Part shown: piece by piece, positions 1 through 6,746 of the stretch
Layout: every line of letters begins with the position of its first letter
How positions within the stretch are numbered: the first letter of the stretch is position 1
Source: Candidatus Equihabitans merdae
GTDB taxonomy: Bacteria; Bacillota; Clostridia; Lachnospirales; Lachnospiraceae
Length of the DNA: 7,231 nt
Direction of reading: 5' to 3'
Assembly (NCBI GenBank): GCA_018065025.1
Contig: JAGHUB010000198.1
Location: forward strand, 1-7,231
Notes under the pieces: generated by a model
Database searches by the model: none
Seen by the model: only the letters and a program-made list of their open reading frames with translations
What the model was told of the DNA's origin: nothing
Translations under genes and position numbers: made by a program

Positions 1-40
1 ACATAGAGGCATTTTACCATAAAAAGTTGCCTTGGTATGA

Positions 41-69
41 TGTAAAGTTGCAGGTGAATGGGTTATAAT
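41..69 (+). promoter_or_regulatory. Putative sigma-A promoter of the MBL-fold gene
   Basis: A perfect -10 hexamer TATAAT lies at 64-69. A 17-bp spacer separates it from a weak -35 match, TGTAAA, at 41-46 (3 of 6 consensus bases). Transcription would start near 76, giving a leader of about 48 nt. The leader carries a good ribosome binding site, AGGGAG at 108-113, ten bases before the ATG at 124. The -10 and the spacing are seen directly; activity is inferred. The poor -35 suggests either modest strength or help from an activator. Confidence 0.5.
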
Positions 70-123
70 CTTGTCATTGTATAGAGATTAAATAATTCAA
101 AACCTACAGGGAGATAAATCATT

Positions 124-933
124 ATGGATAAGATCAGAATTCTCGGCACAGCCTATTCAGATGCAAGAGAGTGTTACAATACGTGCTTCGTCATCAGTGA
201 CGAAGAAGGAAATAATCTGCTGGTAGACGGCGGTGGCGGCGTACAGATCCTGCATCAGCTTAAGCACAGCGGTTTTGTCGTTTCTGACATGAGAAATATT
301 TTCGTCACTCATCAGCATATAGATCACCTCTTCGGTATCATCTGGCTGATTCGTATCCTGTGCCAGGATTATGCCAAGGGCCTCATCGAAGGCGATATCA
401 ACATCTATGGCCATGACGAAGTTATTCCCACCATTCGTGAAATGGCTTTAAAACTGCTTCCGGGCAAGCATAACAAGTTCGTGGACAGTCGTATTCACCT
501 CAATGTGGTTCATGACGCTGAGACACTTAACATCGGTGGTCATGAGATGACATTCTTTGATATCCGCTCCACCAAGATCAGACAGTTTGGCTTCACCTAC
601 AAGATGACAGACGGTCGTAAGCTGACCTGCCTTGGGGATGAACCCTTCTATGAATGGGAGAGCCAGTATGTGGAAGGCTGCTCTTGGCTGCTTCATGAAG
701 CTTTCTGTCTCAAGAAAGATGTAGACATTTTCCTGCCTTATGAGAAGCATCATTCAACAGCCACCGATGCCGCTATGAATGCTGAAAAGTTCAAGGTTCC
801 CAACCTGATCATTTACCATACCGAAGATACTTCTCCGGAAGACCATCGTCAGCGCTATACAGACGAAGCCAGTCAGTATTACACCGGTAATCTTTACGTG
901 CCGGATGATATGGATCTGATTGAACTGGATTGA
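124..933 (+). CDS. MBL-fold metallo-hydrolase, RNase Z-like
   Basis: This is a 269-residue soluble cytoplasmic protein of the metallo-beta-lactamase superfamily. The metal-binding motif THQHIDH gives H63, H65, D67 and H68. A bridging aspartate is visible in LGDEP (D172), and further histidines sit in LLHEAF (H191), KHHSTA (H209/H210) and YHTED (H232). This order of motifs resembles ribonuclease Z (tRNA 3' processing). However, the protein is shorter than the usual RNase Z of about 300 residues, and no clear tRNA-binding exosite arm is visible, so the substrate is unknown. A glycine-rich strand, VDGGGG at 34-39, precedes the motif as expected for the fold. The start is supported by AGGGAG ten bases upstream. 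The gene is apparently monocistronic, faces the small minus-strand gene convergently, and has its own promoter. From memory of clostridial relatives, a metal-ligand His normally lies in an 'FDIHST' segment; here that position reads FDIRST (R148), which may alter activity. Confidence 0.85.
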   Translation: MDKIRILGTAYSDARECYNTCFVISDEEGNNLLVDGGGGVQILHQLKHSGFVVSDMRNIFVTHQHIDHLFGIIWLIRILCQDYAKGLIEGDINIYGHDEVIPTIREMALKLLPGKHNKFVDSRIHLNVVHDAETLNIGGHEMTFFDIRSTKIRQFGFTYKMTDGRKLTCLGDEPFYEWESQYVEGCSWLLHEAFCLKKDVDIFLPYEKHHSTATDAAMNAEKFKVPNLIIYHTEDTSPEDHRQRYTDEASQYYTGNLYVPDDMDLIELD

Positions 934-1008
934 TTTAAGAAAAAGATTAAAGACGCAGACGCATTTTACCTGAGTTATTTATGCGAGACAGCTCTTGATT
1001 AAAGATTC

Positions 1009-1053
1009 AAAAAACATAAAAGCGCCCTCACAGCTATAAGCCGTGGGGGCGTT
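1009..1053 (-). terminator. Intrinsic terminator for the FakA-domain gene
   Basis: A GC-rich hairpin pairs 1023-1034 with 1040-1051 around a 5-nt loop (TATAA). The stem is 12 bp with one G-T wobble (1028/1046) and one A-C mismatch (1032/1042). Read on the minus strand, the stem is followed by T-rich sequence: TTTT directly after the stem, then TTTTTT three bases on (plus-strand A-runs at 1009-1014 and 1018-1021). This suits termination of the gene that ends at 1111. On the plus strand the hairpin is followed by mixed sequence rather than a T-run, so it may stop MBL transcription only weakly. Confidence 0.8.
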
Positions 1054-1086
1054 AACGTTCATGATTGCTCTTAATTGAATTAAAGG

Positions 1087-1100
1087 TGTCTGATCAGACA
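1087..1100. repeat. 14-bp perfect palindrome
   Basis: TGTCTGATCAGACA is a perfect inverted repeat with no spacer, lying 10 bp beyond the stop codon of the minus-strand FakA-domain gene. It could be a dimeric protein-binding site, or it could fold as a short 5-bp hairpin with a 4-nt loop in the 3' untranslated region. Nothing in the sequence decides between these. A related word, AGGTGTC, occurs just outside it (1084-1090) and again upstream of the same gene (1404-1410). Confidence 0.4.
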
Positions 1101-1110
1101 GGGACAATAA

Positions 1111-1362
1111 TTAACCCTTCAGACCTCTGGACTGACGATCCATATCTTCAACAACGATGTCATAGATTTCGCCCAGGGATGCGGCATATTTGAGAAGATC
1201 CCAGGGTTCGTTGGTATGGAAATGAATCTTGATCAGGTCTTCATCGCCAACAGCCAACAGGCAGTCGCCTTTGAGATTATCTGTGATGTAATCGGTGATG
1301 GCATCTTCGTCCAGATCTTCACCTTCGATAAGAAGCTGTGTGTCATAACGGAATTCAAGCAT
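1111..1362 (-). CDS. Free-standing FakA/YloV middle-domain protein
   Basis: This 83-residue protein resembles the segment of fatty acid kinase FakA (YloV, 'DAK2 domain' family) that lies between the N-terminal kinase domain and the C-terminal domain. Typical features are the first strand with a Y-x-T pattern (FRYDTQLLIEG, residues 4-14), the 'GD.LL.VGDEDLIKIHFHTNEP' strand-loop region (32-53) and the closing 'GEIYDIVVEDMDRQ' (64-77). The paired histidines H47 and H49 are kept, but the Cys expected in the first strand is Asp7. In FakA these Cys and His residues have been implicated in metal binding. The ATP-binding DhaL-like domain and the C-terminal domain are absent, so this cannot be a kinase alone. 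It may act as a partner or regulatory domain, but its function is unknown. The start is supported by AAAGGAA on the minus strand (1377-1371), about nine bases upstream. The gene is monocistronic, with its own promoter and terminator, which argues for a real gene rather than a remnant. Confidence 0.75.
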   Translation of the reverse strand: MLEFRYDTQLLIEGEDLDEDAITDYITDNLKGDCLLAVGDEDLIKIHFHTNEPWDLLKYAASLGEIYDIVVEDMDRQSRGLKG

Positions 1363-1403
1363 GATTATTATTCCTTTCGTTCTCTTTCATAAATCATAAG
1401 CAG

Positions 1404-1425
1404 AGGTGTCAGACCTATTGAGGTC
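1404..1425 (-). other. Overlapping hairpins in the FakA-domain 5' leader
   Basis: In the minus-strand leader, GACCT and AGGTC (1412-1416 and 1421-1425) can form a 5-bp stem with a 4-nt loop. The same AGGT arm (1416-1413) can instead pair with ACCT (1407-1404) around a 5-nt loop. The two stems exclude each other. Both are short, so this is only a weak hint of leader-level control about 40-60 nt upstream of the start codon. Confidence 0.25.
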
Positions 1426-1455
1426 ATATTTTATAAATAACACTCTGACTGACCA

Positions 1456-1483
1456 AGTATAACACATTTGCACAAAAAGGCAA
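1456..1483 (-). promoter_or_regulatory. Extended -10 promoter of the FakA-domain gene
   Basis: On the minus strand a TGTTATACT extended -10 (hexamer TATACT, 1461-1456) lies 16 bp downstream of TTGCCT (1483-1478), a 4-of-6 match to the -35 consensus. The transcript would start near 1449 and carry a leader of about 87 nt before the ATG at 1362. It is divergent from the tRNA promoter, with roughly 50 bp between the two -35 elements. Confidence 0.6.
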
Positions 1484-1533
1484 AAGATGAGTAAGATCGG
1501 TCATTTCCGGGGATAGTTAGTTTTTCAAAATAT

Positions 1534-1562
1534 TTGACAGATGCTCCTGACAGTGGGAAAAT
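1534..1562 (+). promoter_or_regulatory. Promoter of tRNA-Leu (and possibly trkA-trkH-rho)
   Basis: A perfect -35 TTGACA at 1534-1539 is followed after 17 bp by GAAAAT at 1557-1562, which matches the -10 consensus at four of six positions. An A/T-rich upstream tract (1521-1533) could act as an UP element, as is common at stable-RNA promoters. The start would be near 1569, leaving a 5' leader of about 47 nt for RNase P to remove. No convincing terminator is seen between the tRNA and trkA, so the same promoter may also serve the downstream genes. Confidence 0.6.
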
Positions 1563-1615
1563 AACAGGCGTGTTGAGGTGCCTTGAGATCTATCAGGCAT
1601 CGATTTCTCAGATAT

Positions 1616-1697
1616 GCGGATATGGCGGAATTGGCAGACGCGATAGATTTAGGTTCTATTGTCAACAGACGTGCAGGTTCAAGTCCTGTTATCCGCA
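1616..1697 (+). tRNA. tRNA-Leu (anticodon UAG)
   Basis: A complete class II tRNA cloverleaf can be drawn. The acceptor stem pairs GCGGATA (1616-1622) with TATCCGC (1690-1696), with discriminator A1697. The D stem is GCG/CGC (1625-1627 with 1639-1641). The anticodon stem is ATAGA/TCTAT (1643-1647 with 1655-1659), enclosing loop TTTAGGT with anticodon TAG at 1650-1652. A long variable arm carries a GTC/GAC stem (1661-1663 with 1668-1670). The T stem is GCAGG/CCTGT with loop TTCAAGT at 1678-1684. The extended variable arm and A discriminator fit leucine. The anticodon reads CUN codons, mainly CUA. The 3' CCA is not encoded, so it must be added after processing. Confidence 0.97.
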
Positions 1698-1739
1698 TTT
1701 CTTTCTATTAACAAGTCAAATATATTCATTTCAGAGTTT

Positions 1740-1758
1740 TCCTGATCATAGGTCAGGA
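1740..1758 (+). other. Weak hairpin between tRNA-Leu and trkA
   Basis: TCCTGA (1740-1745) pairs with TCAGGA (1753-1758) around a 7-nt loop. No T-run follows, so it does not look like an intrinsic terminator. It could protect or mark the 5' end of a processed trkA message. A possible -10-like TATATT at 1721-1726 lacks a good -35, so a separate trkA promoter here is uncertain. The rest of the 92-nt gap shows only the trkA ribosome binding site (GGAGG, 1778-1782). Confidence 0.3.
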
Positions 1759-1789
1759 GTCGAAGTTTTCCAATTTCGGAGGTTTTTAT

Positions 1790-3160
1790 ATGAATGTCCT
1801 GATTGCAGGATGCGGTAAGGTTGGCTCAAGTCTGGCAGCCTGGCTTTGCGAAGATGGCCACAATGTAACAGTTATGGATTGTCAGGCCAACAAGCTTGAA
1901 GACATCGTCAACAGTCATGACGTGATGGGACTTGAAGGTGACGCTACCAGTGCCGCTGCTTTGATCGAGGCCGGTGTAAAGGAAGCTGATATTCTCTGTG
2001 CCATTACCGGTTCAGATGAGAAGAATCTGCTGTCTTGCCTGATCGCCAGACAGTTGTCTCCCAATTGCCGTCTGATCGCCCGCGTGCGTAATCCTATCTA
2101 TAACAATGAAATCGGTCTCTTCCAGAAGAGTTTCGATCTGGCTATGGTTATCAATCCGGAATATGCAGCGGCTGCTGAAATCTCACGTATGTTCCGTTTC
2201 CCGTCAGCCATCAACATCAATACATTTGCCAAGGGAAGAGTGGAGTTATTGAAGTTCAAGGTTCCGGCCTCCTCTATTCTGTGCGGTATGAAGCTGGCTG
2301 ATTTCCGTGGCGTCTTCAACCATCAGGATGTGCTGATCTGTATTGCGGAGAATGGAGATAAAGTAACCATTCCTTCCGGTGATTACGTCATCAATGAAGG
2401 AGATAAGCTTTCTGTCGTTATACAGCCGGAAGCTGCCTCAGAATTCTTCAGCAAGGCGGGTGTGCTGTCCAATCCCGTTAAATCCGTTATGGTTGTTGGC
2501 GGCGGTACCATCACTTATTATCTGGCCAGCATTCTTAAAAAGGCCGGCATTCAAGTCAAGATCATTGAGCAGAAGCGTTCCCGCTGTGAAGAACTGGATG
2601 ATGAGCTTCAGGGCGTGGACATTATCTGCGGCGATGGTTCTGATGAACTTCTTCTGTCTGAAGAAGGTATCGACAAAGTTGGCGGTTTCGCCTCTCTGAC
2701 CGGTTTTGATGAGGAAAATATTCTGCTGTCTCTCTATGCAGACAGTCGTACCAAGGTCGGAGCCAAGATTGTTACCAAGATCAATCGTCTGACCTTCGAT
2801 AAGGTTATCGCCAATATGAATCTTGGCAGCATCATTAATCCCAAGACACTGACAGCTGAATATTGCCTGCAATATATCCGTTCCATCGACTCTTCTGCCA
2901 GCTCAGTAGAGAACTTCTATCGTCTTGGTGACGGCAGAGTTGAGGCTCTTGAATTTGTCATCAAAGAAGAAAGTGGTATCACAGGTAAGCGGATCATGGA
3001 TCTGAAGATCCGTCCCCACACACTGATCGCCAAGATCTTCCGCCAGGGCCAGCTCATTACTCCCTCCGGTCAGACCATGATGCAGGTAGGTGACTCAGTG
3101 GTTGTTATCGGCAGAACAAGAGACAAGATCAAGAAGCTGGATGATATCCTTCAGGTATAA
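1790..3160 (+). CDS. trkA: Trk potassium uptake system NAD-binding protein TrkA
   Basis: This is the cytoplasmic regulatory subunit that forms a ring under TrkH and gates potassium uptake in response to bound nucleotide (NAD(H), ATP/ADP). The 456 residues match the usual length of tandem-type TrkA (about 458 in E. coli). Two RCK units are visible. The first Rossmann domain starts with IAGCGKVG (residues 5-12), with an acidic D30 at the end of the second strand, and is followed by a TrkA-C domain at about 140-225. The second Rossmann domain starts with VVGGGT (235-240), with E260 in the matching acidic position, and is followed by a second TrkA-C domain at about 370-456. The glycine signature of the second half is less canonical (GGGTITYYLA), which is common in these proteins. 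GGAGG seven bases before the ATG fixes the start. trkH follows after 12 nt, consistent with an operon and a stoichiometric complex. Confidence 0.96.
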   Translation: MNVLIAGCGKVGSSLAAWLCEDGHNVTVMDCQANKLEDIVNSHDVMGLEGDATSAAALIEAGVKEADILCAITGSDEKNLLSCLIARQLSPNCRLIARVRNPIYNNEIGLFQKSFDLAMVINPEYAAAAEISRMFRFPSAININTFAKGRVELLKFKVPASSILCGMKLADFRGVFNHQDVLICIAENGDKVTIPSGDYVINEGDKLSVVIQPEAASEFFSKAGVLSNPVKSVMVVGGGTITYYLASILKKAGIQVKIIEQKRSRCEELDDELQGVDIICGDGSDELLLSEEGIDKVGGFASLTGFDEENILLSLYADSRTKVGAKIVTKINRLTFDKVIANMNLGSIINPKTLTAEYCLQYIRSIDSSASSVENFYRLGDGRVEALEFVIKEESGITGKRIMDLKIRPHTLIAKIFRQGQLITPSGQTMMQVGDSVVVIGRTRDKIKKLDDILQV

Positions 3161-3172
3161 CGGGAGAGTGCG

Positions 3173-4615
3173 ATGAATTATTCTGTTGTCTTTTTCGTGT
3201 TGGGGTGGATCATTCGGCTGGAAGGCCTCTTGATGTTGCTGCCAACCTTTACAGGTTTTGTCTACCATGAACCAGGCGGTTTTGTTTTCCTGGGAACAGC
3301 TGTAGCCTGTCTTCTGGTAGGTTCACTGATCACACATTTTAAGCCTGAGAACAAACAGGTATATATGAGAGACGGTTTTGTCTCTGTTGGCTTGGCATGG
3401 TTGGTCATGTCCCTCATTGGGGCTATTCCTTTTGTTATCATTGGTGATATTCCCAATTATGTGAATGCCCTGTTCGAGACCGTATCAGGTTTTACCACAA
3501 CCGGTTCTTCTATTCTTACTGAAGTAGAGTCCTTGAGCCGTGCCGGCCTTGTGTGGCGTTCTTTCTCACACTGGATCGGTGGTATGGGTGTCGTTGTTTT
3601 TATGCTGGCGGTCATCCCCCTTCTGGGTGGCACCACATTGAATCTGATGAAGGCGGAAAGCCCGGGTCCTGTTGTTGGTAAGTTGATGCCCCGTATTCGT
3701 CAGAGTGCAGCTGTGCTCTACATCATTTATCTGGCTATCACGGTGACAGAACTGATCATGCTGCTGATCTTTGGCATGCCTCCCTTTGAAGCACTGTGCC
3801 ATACCTTTGGTACAGTAGGTACCGGTGGTTTCGGTGTCCTTAATGACAGCTATATGAGCTATAGCCCGGCTCTTAGAAATATCACCACATTCTTCATGCT
3901 CTTGTGTGGTGTCAATTTCAACTTCTATTATTTCGTGCTTCAGAAGAAGGTGAAGGACGCCTTCAAGATGGAAGAAGTTCGGGTTTATATCGGACTGGTC
4001 CTGGCCTCTGTCTTGTTGATTTTCCTTAACCTGGGCAACAGTTTCTATAGTACAGGAGAATCATTAAGCCACGCTTTCTTCCAGGTAGGTTCCATCATCA
4101 CAACCACCGGTTATTCATCTGCTGATTTCCAGCAGTGGCCGGAATTTTCCAAGACCATTCTTGTTATGCTGATGCTGGTGGGTGCCTGTGCCGGTTCTAC
4201 CGGTGGTGGTATGAAAATCTCCCGTATCATCATTATTTTCAAAAATATCAGTAAGGAACTTCAGACCCTGCTGCACCCACGTCTTTTCAAAAGAACCAAG
4301 ATGGATGGTGTGCCGGTGGCTCATGAAACCGTTCGTGCCACTAATGTTTTCCTGACCGTCTATCTGGTGATCCTGGTTCTGTCGGTACTGGTGATCTCTC
4401 TTGACGGCTTTGATTTTACGACAAATGTGACAGCTGTTATTGCTACCATAAGCAATATTGGACCCGGTCTCAACGTAGTCGGTCCTACCGGAAACTTCAG
4501 TGAGTTCTCCGTTTTATCAAAGTTTGTCCTGATTTTTGATATGCTGGCCGGTCGTCGGGAACTCTTCCCAATGCTTCTGCTATTCTCAGTTAAGAGCTGG
4601 CGGAAGTACAGTTAA
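3173..4615 (+). CDS. trkH: Trk potassium transporter membrane subunit TrkH
   Basis: This is the integral membrane potassium channel subunit of the SKT (TrkH/KtrB/HKT) superfamily, which works with TrkA encoded just upstream. The 480 residues are full length and contain many hydrophobic segments arranged as four membrane-pore-membrane repeats. The four selectivity-filter loops can be seen: SGFTTTGS (105-112), TVGTGGFG (214-221), ITTTGYSS (309-316) and SNIGPG (427-432). Each carries the key glycine (G111, G217 or G218, G313, G430 or G432). The glycine/serine-rich GACAGSTGGGMKISR (337-351) in the third repeat matches the intramembrane gating loop of TrkH. The C-terminus AGRRELFPMLLLF...SWRK matches the family ending. 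GGGAG at 3162-3166, six bases before the ATG, supports the start. The gene is tightly placed between trkA (12 nt) and rho (20 nt). Confidence 0.96.
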   Translation: MNYSVVFFVLGWIIRLEGLLMLLPTFTGFVYHEPGGFVFLGTAVACLLVGSLITHFKPENKQVYMRDGFVSVGLAWLVMSLIGAIPFVIIGDIPNYVNALFETVSGFTTTGSSILTEVESLSRAGLVWRSFSHWIGGMGVVVFMLAVIPLLGGTTLNLMKAESPGPVVGKLMPRIRQSAAVLYIIYLAITVTELIMLLIFGMPPFEALCHTFGTVGTGGFGVLNDSYMSYSPALRNITTFFMLLCGVNFNFYYFVLQKKVKDAFKMEEVRVYIGLVLASVLLIFLNLGNSFYSTGESLSHAFFQVGSIITTTGYSSADFQQWPEFSKTILVMLMLVGACAGSTGGGMKISRIIIIFKNISKELQTLLHPRLFKRTKMDGVPVAHETVRATNVFLTVYLVILVLSVLVISLDGFDFTTNVTAVIATISNIGPGLNVVGPTGNFSEFSVLSKFVLIFDMLAGRRELFPMLLLFSVKSWRKYS

Positions 4616-4635
4616 TATAATGCAGGTTATCCTTT
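4616..4635 (+). promoter_or_regulatory. Weak ribosome binding site of rho
   Basis: The 20-nt gap between trkH and rho offers only CAGG at 4623-4626, nine bases before the ATG, as a Shine-Dalgarno match. This is much poorer than the sites of trkA, trkH and the lipoprotein gene. Translation of rho may therefore depend on coupling to trkH, or start at the second ATG at 4645. A TATAAT at 4616-4621 has no -35 at a proper distance and is probably chance. Confidence 0.4.
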
Positions 4636-6732
4636 ATGAATAAAATGACCAAAGAAAGATATGAAACCCTTCAGCTTGCCGTGCTTCGTGATCTGGCTAA
4701 AACCAGAGGCATGAAGGGGGTGTCTGCCCTAAAGAAAGCGGACCTTATTCAGCGTATGTTGGAAGAGGATGTCAAGGATGAAGAGAAGGCCAAAGCCAAG
4801 AAGGCTGAGGAAGAGAAGGCTGCTATCGCCAAGGCTGAGAAAGCTGCCTTGGATAAGTTAGCCGGCGGTTCCAGACCTTCAGGCAGTCGTCGCCGTAATC
4901 AGAAGGTGGAAGAACCTAAGCAGGAAGCTACTGTAGAACAGGCAAAGACTGCAAATAAACCCAGACGTGGCAGACCTCCCAAGAAGAGTTTGGAAGCTCA
5001 GCCGGTGGAAAAAACTGTGGTGGAAGAAACTAAAACGGTGAAAGAAGTTCCTCAGCCCGTGAGTGTTCCTGCTGCCCAGACACCTGTAAAAGCAGAAGCA
5101 TCTCTTCAGGATAAGGATGATGCCAATACCACTTCTGATCAGTCAGTTAAGCCTGTAGCTAAAGCCAAGCCGGAAAAGAAGCTGGTCAAGACTCCTGCCA
5201 GACGTGGCCGTCCCCGCAAAAATGTGGCTAAAGAACGGGCTGTTAGCTCAGAAAATGAGAAGACAGTGGCCGCCAAAGATAAAGTTGTAGAAGAATCTTC
5301 CACAGATAAAACGCCTGTGGAAAAAGTTCCGGTAGAAAAAACTGCCGCAGAAAATGCTTCTCCCGCAGTTGCCCCCACTCCGATGGTGGCAGCAGAGGCT
5401 GTCAACGAAGCACCTGTTAAGACAGAAAATGCTGAGGCAGTTAATGATGGTGGTGCCGAGGAACATGCAGCCCCGCAGGCATCTGAAGCTTCTGATCATG
5501 TTGCTGACCATGAACATGCCGCCGCATCAGCTGAAAAGCCAGAACATACAGAAAACACTGAAAGTACTCCGGTTGAATCTTCACAACCCCAGCGTCAGAT
5601 TCGTCGTGACGTGCAGCGGGTCAAAGGCATACTGGAAGTTATGCCCGATGGTTTTGGTTTCCTGCGTTCCGACAACTTTATGCCCGGTGAAGACGATGTC
5701 TATGTATCTCCCTCACAGATTCGCCGCTTCCAGCTGAAGACCGGTGATATGCTGGTGGGTATGATTCGTCCCAAGGGTCAGACCGAAAAGTTTGGCGCTA
5801 TGATCTATGTAGAAACAGTTAATGATCTGCCTCCCGATCACGCCAGACATCGTTTCGTCTTTGAAAATATGACACCTACATTCCCCACAGAACGTATTCG
5901 TCTGGAAAGACCGGATGGCTCTGTGGCCACACGTATCGTGGATCTGATCAGTCCCATCGGTAAGGGACAGCGAGGCATGATCGTCTCACCGCCTAAAGCC
6001 GGTAAGACCACATTGCTTAAAGATATCGCTCGCTCCATCCTGAGACGAAATCCGGAAGCCTATCTGATGATTCTTCTTATCGACGAACGTCCTGAAGAAG
6101 TAACGGACATGAAAGAATCTATTCATGGGGAAAATGTTGAGATCATTTACTCCACATTTGACGAGATGCCGGAACATCACAAACGTGTCTCGGAAATGGT
6201 TATTGAACGTGCCAAACGTCTGGTAGAGCATCAGAAGGATGTTGTCATTTTGCTGGATAGCATCACTCGTCTGGCTCGTGCCTACAACGTGTTGGTAACC
6301 CCCAGCGGCAAAACCTTGTCAGGTGGTCTGGATCCCACAGCACTTTATATGCCCAAGCGTTTCTTCGGCGCTGCCAGAAATATGAAAGAAGGCGGCAGCC
6401 TGACCATTCTTGCTACTGCTCTGGTAGACACCGGCAGTAAGATGGATGATGTGGTCTATGAAGAATTCAAGGGCACCGGCAATATGGAACTGATTCTGGA
6501 TCGTCATCTTCAGGAACGTCGTATTTTCCCGGCTGTGGATATCGTTAAGTCCGGTACCCGTCGTGAAGATCTGCTGTTGACAGATTCCGAACTGGAGGCG
6601 GTTAACCGCATTCGTCGAAGCATTAGTGGCATGAAAGCCGATGATGCGATAGAATCTATCCTGAAGGCATTTATCATGACTAAATCAAACGATCAGGTAG
6701 TCAACGCCGTTTTGTCCGGCAGGATTGGCTGA
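4636..6732 (+). CDS. rho: Transcription termination factor Rho with long N-terminal insertion
   Basis: This is the hexameric RNA-dependent ATPase/helicase that ends transcription at Rho-dependent sites and stops antisense and untranslated RNA synthesis. Domain order: an N-terminal Rho-N (SAP-like) helical domain at about residues 10-45; a charged, low-complexity insertion at about 46-325; the cold-shock-like primary RNA-binding domain at about 327-400 (DGFGFLR at 338-344, [13 protein letters not shown] at 353-365); and the RecA-type motor at about 405-698. Motor motifs are intact: Walker A PPKAGKT with K457 and T458, catalytic Glu in [10 protein letters not shown] (E484), Walker B ILLDS (D541), the Q/R-loop region (PSGKTLSGG at 556-564, GTGNMEL at 613-619) and the arginine finger in SGTRRED (R642). 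At 698 residues it is about 280 longer than E. coli Rho (419), all in the insertion. That insertion begins with a Lys/Glu/Ala-rich probable coiled coil (45-75) and holds two AT-hook-like motifs around RGRP (108-118 and 187-197). It sits in a trk operon rather than next to rpmE, its common partner in Firmicutes. Confidence 0.97.
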   Translation: MNKMTKERYETLQLAVLRDLAKTRGMKGVSALKKADLIQRMLEEDVKDEEKAKAKKAEEEKAAIAKAEKAALDKLAGGSRPSGSRRRNQKVEEPKQEATVEQAKTANKPRRGRPPKKSLEAQPVEKTVVEETKTVKEVPQPVSVPAAQTPVKAEASLQDKDDANTTSDQSVKPVAKAKPEKKLVKTPARRGRPRKNVAKERAVSSENEKTVAAKDKVVEESSTDKTPVEKVPVEKTAAENASPAVAPTPMVAAEAVNEAPVKTENAEAVNDGGAEEHAAPQASEASDHVADHEHAAASAEKPEHTENTESTPVESSQPQRQIRRDVQRVKGILEVMPDGFGFLRSDNFMPGEDDVYVSPSQIRRFQLKTGDMLVGMIRPKGQTEKFGAMIYVETVNDLPPDHARHRFVFENMTPTFPTERIRLERPDGSVATRIVDLISPIGKGQRGMIVSPPKAGKTTLLKDIARSILRRNPEAYLMILLIDERPEEVTDMKESIHGENVEIIYSTFDEMPEHHKRVSEMVIERAKRLVEHQKDVVILLDSITRLARAYNVLVTPSGKTLSGGLDPTALYMPKRFFGAARNMKEGGSLTILATALVDTGSKMDDVVYEEFKGTGNMELILDRHLQERRIFPAVDIVKSGTRREDLLLTDSELEAVNRIRRSISGMKADDAIESILKAFIMTKSNDQVVNAVLSGRIG

Positions 6733-6746
6733 GAGGAGAGGAATAG

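Noticed and set aside
9..970. Ten-base repeat GCATTTTACC at 9-18 and 961-970
   Set aside because: It is short, flanked by unrelated sequence, and lacks inverted ends or a target duplication. Too little to call a mobile-element or attachment repeat.
960..985. CGCAT/ATGCG inverted repeat after the MBL gene as its terminator
   Set aside because: It is only a 5-bp stem around a 16-nt loop, with no T-run after it.
1534..1818. A 94-codon plus-strand open frame
   Set aside because: It runs through the tRNA-Leu gene and its promoter, has no ribosome binding site, and ends inside trkA. It is a chance frame.
4616..4621. Perfect TATAAT between trkH and rho as a rho promoter
   Set aside because: No -35 lies 16-18 bp upstream (TTAAGA is 20 bp away), and the transcript would start only about 8 nt before the ATG. 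Probably chance in an A/T-rich gap.
5302..5355. Short protein repeats (PVEK units, residues 227-235) as a tandem DNA repeat
   Set aside because: The codons differ between copies and the units are few and irregular, so this is low-complexity protein composition rather than a DNA repeat array.
5139..5737. Several open frames on both strands within the rho insertion region
   Set aside because: They overlap the low-complexity, repeat-like coding region of rho, have compositionally biased products (Ser/Thr/Ala-rich or Arg/Cys-rich) and lack ribosome binding sites. They are shadows of rho.
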